Translations under genes and position numbers: made by a program
Shown here: in pieces, positions 7,912 to 15,863 of the stretch
How the letters are laid out: each line of letters starts with the position of its first letter
Position numbering within the stretch: position 1 is the first letter of the stretch
From: Oscillospiraceae bacterium
GTDB taxonomy: Bacteria; Bacillota; Clostridia; Oscillospirales; Oscillospiraceae
DNA: 61,515 nt
Direction: 5' to 3'
Assembly (NCBI GenBank): GCA_017516925.1
Contig: JAFXAQ010000001.1
Location: 1-61,515 of the forward strand
The notes under the pieces: generated by a model
Seen by the model: the letters and a program-made list of their open reading frames with translations, nothing else
What the model was told of the DNA's origin: nothing
Database searches by the model: none

Positions 7912-9606
7912 TTGATAGAACACATTACCGCCAATAAATTCACGGACAATGCTGGTAGGTGGAATTTCGTTCTCCACATCAGCGTCAACCACATAGTTGA
8001 GAATTTTCACCAGGGATCGCACCTGTTCATAGCAACTGTCCTCTGGAGGAACTGCATCCAGCAATGGGAATATGTGCTTTTTCAAAACAGCAAGCTCGTA
8101 GAGGGTTGAACTGTTGAAAATAACATCTGCATTTTCCTGAAATGGGAATATCCAACGTTTTTCGCCTCTTCGGACAGAATCCCACATTTCCATTGTGCGC
8201 TGTACCGAAGCACCTCTGGTTTCGTAGTCCCGGACAGTTCTTCGAAGCAGCCTCAAAAGGCTGGTAGGTATTCGATTATGGTCATCCAGATTAAGTGGCA
8301 GCAACGGACTGACATAGAGACGAAACACCAAATGCTTATCCAGTCTCTCCGGTAACAAAATGGGATTCAATGCGTGTAACCCTTCAACGATAATTACCGA
8401 ATGTTCTGTCAACTGTAGCATTTCTTTATGGAATTCACGTTTTCCGGTTTTAAAATTGAATACGGGACGCTCTATTGCGATACCTGATAGCAGAAGCTCC
8501 AGATGCTCACGGAACAGCGCTGTATCAATTGTGTTAATGTGCTCCAAATCCAGCTTTCCATCCGGTCCGGGCGCAATCTTATCCCGGTCAATGTAATAAT
8601 CATCCAAGCTTAGAAGAATTGGCTTTTTACCATGGACACGAAGCTGTGTTGCCAGCCGGTTTCCGGAGGTGGTTTTTCCCGAGGAACTAGGTCCTGCCAG
8701 CATCACTGCTTTGGAACCACGTTGGCAAACAATATCTGCCACCTGGGAGAAGCGCTTTTCATGCAGTGCCTCATTGACACGGATAAGCTCTCGGATTTTC
8801 CCGTTTCGGGTCAATTCATTCAAGTCCGCAACAGTCTCACACTCCATCAGCTCACACCAGCGCTCACCTTCCGTGCTGACCGAGAGAAACCTTGGCATTT
8901 CCTCATACTGGGCTACCATATCCGGATAAGCATCCTCGGGATACAGGAAGAAAAAGCCCCCGTCAGCCGGCAGAATATCCCAAACCTGCAAAAAGCCTGT
9001 AGAGGGTGCCAGCTCACCGTAATAGTAATCCGAGAAGTCTCCGCAATAATACTCATCGAAATAATCCTGGGCTCTGCAGGATAGCAAACCGGCTTTATCC
9101 ATTTGCCCCTGCGACTTATAGCGGGCAATCGCCTCCGCAATTGGCACCCTTCTGCGTAAAAGTGGAATATCTTCTTCAACAAGCTTTTTTACTTCTGCCT
9201 TTAACGCGGCAGCTGAGAAATCCGTTGAACACACCTCAATATACAACGCTTTTCCCACTGTGCACCCCATTTTGGAACGAACATTGGGGTATAGTCTCTG
9301 CAAGGCAAGAAACAGAACAAACTGCGCTGTACGGCTGTAGACATCCTTTCCTGTAGGGTCTATGTAGCGTAACAGCGTGACCTCTCCGCCAGAGGCTGCC
9401 ATAGCGCGACGAATGGAAAGGCGATCCTGTTGAACGTCCTTTTCTCGTAACGGAACGTAATTTAAGTTAAAAATCTCACCAGCAATTTTCGCTGCCAAAG
9501 GGCGGCAGGAAAGCATAGGGTCATCCAGCCCCAGCTGCCGGATTATCTCCAATAATGATTGACCCGGTTTTGCAATTACACATCTGCCGTCAATACGAAG
9601 CTCCAT
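7909..9606 (-). CDS. Nucleoside kinase with N-terminal TGS/ThrRS-like domains and uridine-kinase-like domain
   Basis: 565-residue multidomain kinase. The N-terminus is a TGS domain (about 1-65), followed by a threonyl-tRNA-synthetase-like editing-type segment (about 70-240). The C-terminal half is a phosphoribulokinase/uridine kinase domain with Walker A GPSSSGKTTSGN (near 290) and the LSLDDYYIDR motif. This architecture is common in Clostridia and Thermotogae and usually annotated as uridine or nucleoside kinase; substrate and the role of the ThrRS-like part are not settled. It follows rsmE by 69 bp and is probably in its operon. Confidence 0.88.
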   Translation of the reverse strand: MELRIDGRCVIAKPGQSLLEIIRQLGLDDPMLSCRPLAAKIAGEIFNLNYVPLREKDVQQDRLSIRRAMAASGGEVTLLRYIDPTGKDVYSRTAQFVLFLALQRLYPNVRSKMGCTVGKALYIEVCSTDFSAAALKAEVKKLVEEDIPLLRRRVPIAEAIARYKSQGQMDKAGLLSCRAQDYFDEYYCGDFSDYYYGELAPSTGFLQVWDILPADGGFFFLYPEDAYPDMVAQYEEMPRFLSVSTEGERWCELMECETVADLNELTRNGKIRELIRVNEALHEKRFSQVADIVCQRGSKAVMLAGPSSSGKTTSGNRLATQLRVHGKKPILLSLDDYYIDRDKIAPGPDGKLDLEHINTIDTALFREHLELLLSGIAIERPVFNFKTGKREFHKEMLQLTEHSVIIVEGLHALNPILLPERLDKHLVFRLYVSPLLPLNLDDHNRIPTSLLRLLRRTVRDYETRGASVQRTMEMWDSVRRGEKRWIFPFQENADVIFNSSTLYELAVLKKHIFPLLDAVPPEDSCYEQVRSLVKILNYVVDADVENEIPPTSIVREFIGGNVFYQ

Positions 9607-9675
9607 AGCATTACCTCCATTCCAAATATGTTATGACACAACAGAAGCTACAATTCAAAAAGTTAGCATTCCCAT

Positions 9676-10407
9676 CTAGAACTCCCCGGCGTGATACATA
9701 ATTGCAGATAACGCACAAAGAGGAGCCGTTTCACAGCGCAGAATACGCTTTCCCAACGTGCACACCTGCAGACCAGCAGATAAGGCCTGTTCAACTTCCT
9801 TAGGATCCAATCCACCTTCCGGTCCGGTGATAAAGCTAATTGTTTGAAAACTTTTGTCACTTAGTGCCATTTTCAGCGTTTTTGCTTGTTCATTTTCATA
9901 AAACAGAATCCCAATATCAGATTGGGATGCGCGCTCCAATGCCTTTTTATAGCTGTCCAGAACCAATACCTGCGGTATCCGGCCTCGTCCGGACTGCTCA
10001 GCCGCAGAGGTTGCAATTTTTTGCCAACGTTCCACTTTCTTTTTCAAGCTCTTTTCGTCAGGTCTGGAGACACACCTGACAGAGGGAAACGCAACGATTT
10101 CATAAGCGCCCAATTCGGTTGCCTTTTGAACCACATGTTCAAATTTATCACCTTTGGAAAAAGCCATATAAACTGTCGCTCTCACACACGCTTCCACTGC
10201 GGAAGCCTGACGCTCCGATACAACCAGGCTGATTTGACCGGCGCTGACCTCTTGCACAGTACAAATACATTCTGTTCCCTGTCCATCGCAAACAGTAACC
10301 ACCTCGCCATTATTCAGGCGCAGCACCTTTGCATGCTCCGCATTTTCTCCGGTAAGAACCAACAAATCACTGTTTATGTCTTGGGAATTCACAAAAAATC
10401 GTGCCAT
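9676..10407 (-). CDS. rsmE: 16S rRNA (uracil-1498-N3)-methyltransferase
   Basis: SPOUT-fold methyltransferase for U1498 of 16S rRNA using S-adenosylmethionine. It has 243 residues. The knot motifs ITGPEGGLDPKEVEQA (near 193-208) and LGKRILRCETAPLCALS (near 217-233) form the cofactor pocket, and an N-terminal PUA-like barrel precedes them. ATG start. It is divergent from the tRNA-Leu gene. Confidence 0.95.
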   Translation of the reverse strand: MARFFVNSQDINSDLLVLTGENAEHAKVLRLNNGEVVTVCDGQGTECICTVQEVSAGQISLVVSERQASAVEACVRATVYMAFSKGDKFEHVVQKATELGAYEIVAFPSVRCVSRPDEKSLKKKVERWQKIATSAAEQSGRGRIPQVLVLDSYKKALERASQSDIGILFYENEQAKTLKMALSDKSFQTISFITGPEGGLDPKEVEQALSAGLQVCTLGKRILRCETAPLCALSAIMYHAGEF

Positions 10408-10492
10408 ACCACCATCTCCAACGCTTATTTTATATTATTATAACAGACAGAATTTCATAAAGCAAGAACGTGAAAACAAATGGAATTGAGTA

Positions 10493-10521
10493 TTGACAAA
10501 GACGCCGCATTTTGCTATAAT
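10493..10521 (+). promoter_or_regulatory. Sigma-A promoter for tRNA-Leu
   Basis: TTGACA (10493-10498), 17 bp, then TATAAT (10516-10521). Both boxes match consensus. The tRNA begins 14 bases after the -10 box. Confidence 0.9.
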
Positions 10522-10534
10522 GCCTAAGTGTTCT

Positions 10535-10617
10535 GCGAGAGTGTTGGAATGGTAGACAAGCACGTTTGAGGTGCGTGTGGTTTCGCCGTGTGGGTTCGAG
10601 TCCCATCTCTCGCACCA
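10535..10617 (+). tRNA. tRNA-Leu (anticodon GAG)
   Basis: The acceptor stem GCGAGAG pairs with CTCTCGC, followed by an A and an encoded CCA. The anticodon stem CACGT/GCGTG encloses the loop TTGAGGT, giving anticodon GAG. The short variable arm and the GGTTCGAGTCC T-arm are intact. 83 nt. Confidence 0.95.
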
Positions 10618-10618
10618 T

Positions 10619-10659
10619 GTAAAGGGTTATCCCAGTCGGGATAACCCTTTAACTTTTTT
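10619..10659 (+). terminator. Intrinsic terminator after tRNA-Leu
   Basis: AAAGGGTTATCCC and its near-complement form a strong hairpin, followed by a T-rich run ending about 10659. Confidence 0.9.
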
Positions 10660-10760
10660 GCATAATATAGAATATGACTATAATGCGGTAACAAAACCTT
10701 ACATTTCTTCGCAGATATATTGCAATTATATTCAAAGTTCAGTTCTTGTCTCGAATTAGC

Positions 10761-10792
10761 GCAACCGGCAGTTGCATTATTTGATAATCAAA
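10761..10792. promoter_or_regulatory. Palindromes upstream of the XRE-phosphomutase gene, possible operator
   Basis: Two perfect dyads lie in the 270 bp between tRNA-Leu and the XRE fusion gene: GCAAC-N5-GTTGC at 10761-10775 and TTTGATAATCAAA at 10780-10792. Either could be a binding site for the downstream HTH protein. This is inference from position and symmetry only. No confident -35/-10 pair was found between here and 10888. Confidence 0.35.
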
Positions 10793-10887
10793 GTTGGTAG
10801 ATATCCAGACATACATCTGTTAAACTTGGTATCTGTTGAAATCGAAAATTACGTAAAAATGATCATAATATGAAAGGCGGTTTTTAT

Positions 10888-12510
10888 ATGACACTTGGAG
10901 AAAAAATAGTGACCCTTCGTACAAACGCGGGCCTCTCTCAAGAGGAGCTTGCCGAAAAAATTGACGTTTCCAGACAATCTGTTTCCAAATGGGAAATGAA
11001 CCAGGCACTTCCTCAAATTGATAAGGTTTTAATGCTTTGTGAATTATTCGGCATTACAACCGATACACTGTTATGTGATAAAATTGAGGTTGAAGCCCAA
11101 GGCAAAGTGAAAAGTGATGGACTGAAATATTTTGGTACCGACGGTTTCAGAGGAGAGGCAAATCTCAAGCTCACCTCCCTTCAGGCTTACAAGGTTGGCA
11201 GATTTTTAGGCTGGTATTTCGCTTCACCGCTTTCAGGCTGCGATAAGCCTAATTACCGACCCAGAATTGTAATAGGCAAAGACACCAGACGCTCCAGCTA
11301 TATGCTTGAATACTCCATCGTTGCAGGCATTACCGCCTCAGGTGCAGATGCGTATATGCTCCACGTAACTACCACACCAAGCGTTTCCTATGTTATCTGC
11401 CAGGATGAATTTGATTGCGGCATTATGATCACCGCATCACACAACCCCTACTATGATAACGGCATAAAGGTAATTAACCGTTATGGCGAAAAGCTGGACG
11501 ATGAAACAACTGCTCTCATCGAAGCTTATCTTGATTCTGACTTCACAGCCCTCGGCATAACCGGTGACGATTTACCCCTTGCCACAAAAAGCAAAATCGG
11601 CTGCATCGTAGACCATATCTCCGGCAGAAACAGATATTTGGGCTACCTTATCTCCCTTGCGTCCAACTCATACAAAAAACTTAGAATCGGTCTCGATTGT
11701 GCCAATGGCGCATCCTGGATGATTGCCAAAAGTGTATTCAGTGCAATTGGGGCACAAACCTATGTGATAGGCGCAGAACCCGACGGGCTAAATGTAAATC
11801 AGGACTGTGGCTCAACCCATATCGAAAAGCTTTGTGATTTGGTCAAGGAAAAGCATCTTGATTTGGGTTTTGCATTTGACGGTGACGCAGACAGATGTAT
11901 TGCCGTCGATGAAAAGGGCAATATAGTAGACGGCGATGCCATAATGTATATTTTAGCAAAGCGTCTTAAAAGCAGGGATATGCTAAATGATAACACCATT
12001 GTTGCAACAATTATGTCCAACAGCGGTTTTTTCTCCTCTCTGAAAGCAATCGGCATTCACTGCGAACAAACCGCAGTCGGCGACCGCTTTGTTTATGAAT
12101 GTATGCAAAAGAACGACTATTCTTTGGGCGGTGAGAAGTCCGGTCATATCATTCTCAAAAAATATGCCACAACCGGAGACGGTATCTTAACGGCAATTAT
12201 GCTGTCCGAGGAGGTTTGCGATACGAAGCTTCCACTGTCTGCGCTTGCAGAGTCTGTAATGCTTTACCCCCAAAAGCTTAAAAATCTACCGGTTAAGGAT
12301 AAGGCTGCCGTTTTATGCGACGATGCCGTTCTGACATCCGTGCAGGAGGTTGAAACACTTATTGACGGCAACGGCAGAGTTTTACTCCGGCAAAGCGGCA
12401 CCGAACCTGTGATACGCATCATGGTTGAGGCAGAAAGCGAAGCGCTATGCGACAAATATATTGATATGATAGCAAGTGTCATAACAGAAAGGGGGCATTT
12501 GAGTGAATAA
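10888..12510 (+). CDS. HTH-XRE domain fused to a GlmM-type phosphohexomutase
   Basis: 540-residue fusion. Residues 1-62 are a Cro/CI-type helix-turn-helix (LRTNAGLSQEELAEK then VSRQSVSKWE). From about 80 the protein is a phosphoglucosamine/phosphomannomutase, starting YFGTDGFRGEAN. All catalytic features are present: phosphoserine loop TASHNP (S184), metal loop DGDADR (331-336), sugar loop GGEKSGH (414-420) and phosphate loop RQSGTEPVIR (501-510). The GEKSGH and SGTEP forms are closest to GlmM, so glucosamine-6-P/1-P interconversion is the likely activity. Start chosen at ATG 10888 because AAAGGCGG lies 8 bases before it; an earlier ATG at 10870 has no such site. The next gene overlaps its end by 8 bases. 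A DNA-binding domain on an intact metabolic enzyme is unusual. Confidence 0.88.
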   Translation: MTLGEKIVTLRTNAGLSQEELAEKIDVSRQSVSKWEMNQALPQIDKVLMLCELFGITTDTLLCDKIEVEAQGKVKSDGLKYFGTDGFRGEANLKLTSLQAYKVGRFLGWYFASPLSGCDKPNYRPRIVIGKDTRRSSYMLEYSIVAGITASGADAYMLHVTTTPSVSYVICQDEFDCGIMITASHNPYYDNGIKVINRYGEKLDDETTALIEAYLDSDFTALGITGDDLPLATKSKIGCIVDHISGRNRYLGYLISLASNSYKKLRIGLDCANGASWMIAKSVFSAIGAQTYVIGAEPDGLNVNQDCGSTHIEKLCDLVKEKHLDLGFAFDGDADRCIAVDEKGNIVDGDAIMYILAKRLKSRDMLNDNTIVATIMSNSGFFSSLKAIGIHCEQTAVGDRFVYECMQKNDYSLGGEKSGHIILKKYATTGDGILTAIMLSEEVCDTKLPLSALAESVMLYPQKLKNLPVKDKAAVLCDDAVLTSVQEVETLIDGNGRVLLRQSGTEPVIRIMVEAESEALCDKYIDMIASVITERGHLSE

Positions 12511-13171
12511 GCCGGTAAAAACCAGCGAGCTTTTTAACTGTACAACCGAGTACCTCACTCCCCTGTTTGACTCCTGTGAATACCCTTGGGAAATGCTCCC
12601 AAAAATCAAGGAATATATTCTTTCCCTTTTGGAAAAAGGCATAAAAGGTTATACAAGATATTCTGACAATGTGCTTATCGGTGAGAACGTTAAGATATAT
12701 CCCGGCGCCACCATTGAAGGTCCGACTATTATCGGCGCAGGAACAGAAATTCGTCCCGGCGCCTTTATAAGAGGAAGTGTTATCACAGGCGAAAACTGTG
12801 TCCTCGGCAATTCCTCAGAATTTAAGAACTGCATATTACTCAACAAGGTACAGGCACCCCACTATAATTATGTTGGCGACTCCATAATGGGTAATTACAC
12901 GCATTTGGGCGCCGGCTCAATCTGTTCCAATCTAAAGACTGATAAAAAGCCTGTAGTCATACACGGTGACAGAGATTACAACACCGGACTTCGAAAAATA
13001 GGCGCAATTCTTGCAGACTATGCCGACGTGGGCTCCGGGTGCGTTTTAAATCCCGGAACCATTATAGGTAAAAATACTTCCGTATACCCGGTTTGCGCCC
13101 TGAGAGGCGTATACCCTGCCGGATGCATTGTAAAATCTATAAATGACATTGTGGTTAGAATAGAGAAATAA
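12503..13171 (+). CDS. Left-handed beta-helix acyltransferase, GlmU C-terminal-like
   Basis: 222 residues from a GTG start (AAAGGGGG upstream). After a helical N-terminus (1-50) come hexapeptide repeats of the left-handed beta helix (about 55-215: NVLIGENVKIYPGATIEGP, IIGAGTEIRPGAFIRG). The segment PHYNYVGDS with H120 resembles the catalytic-histidine region of GlmU's acetyltransferase half, and GAGSICSNLKTD resembles its following GAGT..N loop. There is no nucleotidyltransferase domain. With the GlmM-like upstream gene this would supply the next step, acetylation of glucosamine-1-phosphate or a related sugar. That activity is inference. It overlaps the upstream gene by 8 bases, so it is co-translated with it. 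Confidence 0.78.
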   Translation: MNKPVKTSELFNCTTEYLTPLFDSCEYPWEMLPKIKEYILSLLEKGIKGYTRYSDNVLIGENVKIYPGATIEGPTIIGAGTEIRPGAFIRGSVITGENCVLGNSSEFKNCILLNKVQAPHYNYVGDSIMGNYTHLGAGSICSNLKTDKKPVVIHGDRDYNTGLRKIGAILADYADVGSGCVLNPGTIIGKNTSVYPVCALRGVYPAGCIVKSINDIVVRIEK

Positions 13172-13204
13172 GCGCAAGTATCAGCCCAAATTGTTCATAA
13201 TATC

Positions 13205-13233
13205 TTGATTTCAACCTGTTAATATGGTATAGT
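13205..13233 (+). promoter_or_regulatory. Sigma-A type promoter for the murT-like/gatD-like pair
   Basis: TTGATT (13205-13210), 17 bp, TATAGT (13228-13233), then AGGAAGAG before the ATG at 13268. The ligase pair can therefore be transcribed apart from the XRE-phosphomutase pair. Confidence 0.65.
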
Positions 13234-13267
13234 TTCAGCAGAAATTAGTAGACAGGAAGAGATATGT

Positions 13268-14635
13268 ATGAAAAAAATTCGTTTCTTCATTGCTATGTTG
13301 GCAGGCAAAATTACCCTGTTCGGTTTAAAGCTATTGGGCAGAAACGCCACCTTTTTGCCCGGAAAAATCGCCGTTGCCATTGACAAAAACTTTCTGGCTG
13401 GACTGACACCGCCTAAGACCGTCATTGCCGTTACCGGCACCAACGGCAAAACAACTGTCAGCAATTTATTAAACTCTATACTGCTATCGAATGGCTACAG
13501 CGTAACCAATAACAGTCTGGGCTCAAATGTGCAGGCCGGTGTTGCAACTGCGCTGCTGGAGGATTCAACCTTAACCGGCAAGGCAAAAAAAGAAATTGCT
13601 GTTCTTGAGGTAGACGAGCGCAGTTCATTACGGATTTACCCCTATCTCAAGCCTGATTATCTGATCTGCAACAATATTATGCGTGATTCTCTAGCGAGAA
13701 ATGCCCACACAGAATTTATTAGCTTCATTATAAACAAGGCGCTGCCCAAGTCAACGAAAGTCATTTTAAACGCAGATGACCTAGTTTGCGCCACCCTTGC
13801 TCCCGGAAATCAGGAGAGAATTTATTTCGGTCTGGACGTTGACAAAATTCACGAGGAAGGACCTCTCTACCTGCAAGACATTGTCTATTGCCCTCATTGC
13901 GGAGGACTTTTAACCCCGGAATATTTGCGCTATAACCATATCGGCAGAATGCATTGCGAAAAATGCGATTTCCGTTCTCCGGAGCCGGATTTTGCTATAA
14001 CGGAAATCAATAAAGATGAAAACAAATTTACGGTTATGCATAACGGCATTTCTGAAAGCTATTATCTTATTAACGACAATATCGTTAATCTCTACAATTT
14101 CTGCGGACTGATTGCGCTCCTAAGTACAATGGGACTATCCCATAAACAAATTTCTGACGGCTTCGCAAAGTCCAAAATTGTCAAAACACGCTATGACAAG
14201 CTTCAATCCGGTGACCTGACCATCACAATGCAGTTATCCAAGGGACAAAACCCCACTGCCTGCGCCCGTTGCTTTAGCTACGTTGCCAAGTGTCCGGGAA
14301 ATAATAAAGCCATCATTTTTGTTGGAGATGATTTTGAGGCCTCCGAAAGCCCCTGTTGGTTCTACGACAGCAATTATTCCTATTTGGCAGACCCCTCCAT
14401 CAATCAAATTATTTTCTCCGGTCCCCGGTGTATGGACCAATACTTGCGGGCGCAAATGGCTGGTATTCCCACCGATAAAATCCGGACCATCACCGATTCC
14501 ACAGCCGGTACAGAATTATTGGACACACAGCTTTCCAAGGATATCTACGTTCTGTACGGTCCGTATATGGTAAAGCAAGCTAATCTTGTAAAAGAAAAAC
14601 TGATTGCAATTGGCGCTGGGGGTGAAGATAAATGA
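13268..14635 (+). CDS. MurT-like Mur ligase (lipid II isoglutaminyl synthase ATPase subunit-like)
   Basis: 455-residue ATP-dependent amide ligase of the MurT family. Visible are an N-terminal helix, P-loop GTNGKTT (57-63), EVDE (114-117) and the family-specific zinc ribbon with C208, C211, C230 and C233. In characterised MurT the partner GatD supplies ammonia to amidate the glutamate of lipid II. This copy deviates from that at conserved points: the usual NFFRDQ/NLFRDQ motif reads NNIMRDSL and the DGRDxSW segment near residue 360 reads SESPCWFYD. It is coupled to the next gene by an ATGA overlap, as true murT-gatD pairs are. I call it MurT-like; whether lipid II is its substrate is open. Confidence 0.85.
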   Translation: MKKIRFFIAMLAGKITLFGLKLLGRNATFLPGKIAVAIDKNFLAGLTPPKTVIAVTGTNGKTTVSNLLNSILLSNGYSVTNNSLGSNVQAGVATALLEDSTLTGKAKKEIAVLEVDERSSLRIYPYLKPDYLICNNIMRDSLARNAHTEFISFIINKALPKSTKVILNADDLVCATLAPGNQERIYFGLDVDKIHEEGPLYLQDIVYCPHCGGLLTPEYLRYNHIGRMHCEKCDFRSPEPDFAITEINKDENKFTVMHNGISESYYLINDNIVNLYNFCGLIALLSTMGLSHKQISDGFAKSKIVKTRYDKLQSGDLTITMQLSKGQNPTACARCFSYVAKCPGNNKAIIFVGDDFEASESPCWFYDSNYSYLADPSINQIIFSGPRCMDQYLRAQMAGIPTDKIRTITDSTAGTELLDTQLSKDIYVLYGPYMVKQANLVKEKLIAIGAGGEDK

Positions 14636-15348
14636 TTGTTGAAATTCTGTTTCAGGAAGTTTGCGGACTTTACGGCGACAGCCAAAATCCCACCTATCTG
14701 GAAGCAACCTTACCGGACGCGCAGTTTATTTACACCAAGCTGACCGATGTCCCCTACTTTGTGAATAATACACCGGATATCATTTATATTGGCTGCATGA
14801 GCGAATCCACCCAAAGAAGAGTAATTGAAACATTAAGACCCTATAAAGACAGAATTTGTACACTGATTGACAATGGTACACCTATTTTGGCTACCGGCAA
14901 TGCAGGCGAAATATTTACAAAGACAATTTCCTATGTTTCCGAAAATATAGAGACAGAAGGTCTCGGCATATTTGACCTGCAGGTTAAGACAGACCTGTTT
15001 AACCGCTACAACGCTATGGTACTGGGGGAACTCAATGACATAAAAATCGTTGGATTTCGTTCACAGTTTAGTTTCCTCTACGGGGATAATTCCAACAGCT
15101 ACTTCATTAAGTGCATCAGAGGAGACGGCATTAATCCGGAAAGCAAGCTGGAAGGTATGCGAAAAAATAACCTTATTTGCACCCAACTGCTTGGACCGAT
15201 TTTGCCTCTCAACCCCCTTTTCTGCGAATATTTTCTTGGTCTTGCCGGTGTACAGGCAACTGCTGCATATCGTGAATCCGCAATGAACGCATACGAACAA
15301 AGGCTCAGGGAATTTTCTGACCCCAAAATTCCGTTTAAGCATGACTAA
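14632..15348 (+). CDS. GatD-like glutamine amidotransferase partner lacking catalytic Cys and His
   Basis: 238 residues, same length and order of elements as GatD (class I glutaminase). Compared with my recollection of the Staphylococcus aureus protein, matching blocks are IYIGCMSE (FFIGGGSD), EGLGIFDL (EGLGILDF), IVGF and LGPILPLN (HGPILPKN). The nucleophile cysteine in ICGGYQ is replaced: here the segment reads TGNAGE, with G89 in its place. The catalytic histidine before GPILP is L187. No glutaminase activity is therefore expected. The frame is intact and tightly coupled to the MurT-like gene, so it looks selected and not decayed. It could be a structural subunit or bind another ligand. 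Confidence 0.78.
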   Translation: MIVEILFQEVCGLYGDSQNPTYLEATLPDAQFIYTKLTDVPYFVNNTPDIIYIGCMSESTQRRVIETLRPYKDRICTLIDNGTPILATGNAGEIFTKTISYVSENIETEGLGIFDLQVKTDLFNRYNAMVLGELNDIKIVGFRSQFSFLYGDNSNSYFIKCIRGDGINPESKLEGMRKNNLICTQLLGPILPLNPLFCEYFLGLAGVQATAAYRESAMNAYEQRLREFSDPKIPFKHD

Positions 15349-15350
15349 AT

Positions 15351-15387
15351 AATCCGGTTTGGCATCAATGCCAAACCGGATTTCTCA
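15351..15387. terminator. Bidirectional intrinsic terminator
   Basis: ATCCGGTTTGGCAT and ATGCCAAACCGGAT form a perfect hairpin with T run on the plus side and A-rich sequence on the other. It separates the gatD-like gene from the convergent GtrA gene. Confidence 0.88.
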
Positions 15388-15801
15388 TTTACTTTTAAAA
15401 ACCAAAAATTTACTTCCAATATAATTCAGAACAATTACCAGCGCAGATGTCACAATTTTCCAGACATTACCATCGAGGCGCAAGGCATCAACCGTCAACC
15501 AAAGAATTGCTGTTTCAGCAACACCGGAACATAACCGACACGTGATAAACTTGAATAGCTCCGTACGCACAACCTTCCATGACCAGTCATAACTCTTAAA
15601 AACAATTGGCTTATTGGTAACGAAGGCTACCATCACGGAAACGAACCATGCAATGCCATTACTGACAGCAGCGGAAATATTGCAGTAATTATAAAGGGGT
15701 AAATAGACAATATAGTTTACTAAAGTGGTTAAAATGCCAAGAAAAAGATAGAGAACAACCCCCTGGTGCTTTTTCAGGAGATTTTTGATATTTTCCAGCA
15801 T
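15385..15801 (-). CDS. GtrA-family membrane protein
   Basis: 138 residues with four hydrophobic segments (about 15-35, 45-65, 85-105, 112-133). The pattern is that of GtrA/DPMS-type flippase-like proteins: LYLFLGILTTLVNYIVYLPL at the start, then VSVMVAFVTNKPIVFKS and a C-terminal NYIGSKFLVFKSK. The family is implicated in moving undecaprenyl- or polyprenyl-linked sugars across the membrane for surface glycan synthesis. The specific substrate is unknown. It stands 60 bp downstream of the aminotransferase gene on the same strand and is convergent with the gatD-like gene. Confidence 0.9.
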   Translation of the reverse strand: MLENIKNLLKKHQGVVLYLFLGILTTLVNYIVYLPLYNYCNISAAVSNGIAWFVSVMVAFVTNKPIVFKSYDWSWKVVRTELFKFITCRLCSGVAETAILWLTVDALRLDGNVWKIVTSALVIVLNYIGSKFLVFKSK

Positions 15802-15863
15802 TCATCCTCACCTCAGGGTTATTATACCATAACATTCAGAAAAAACAACAAAGGAAACCTGCG

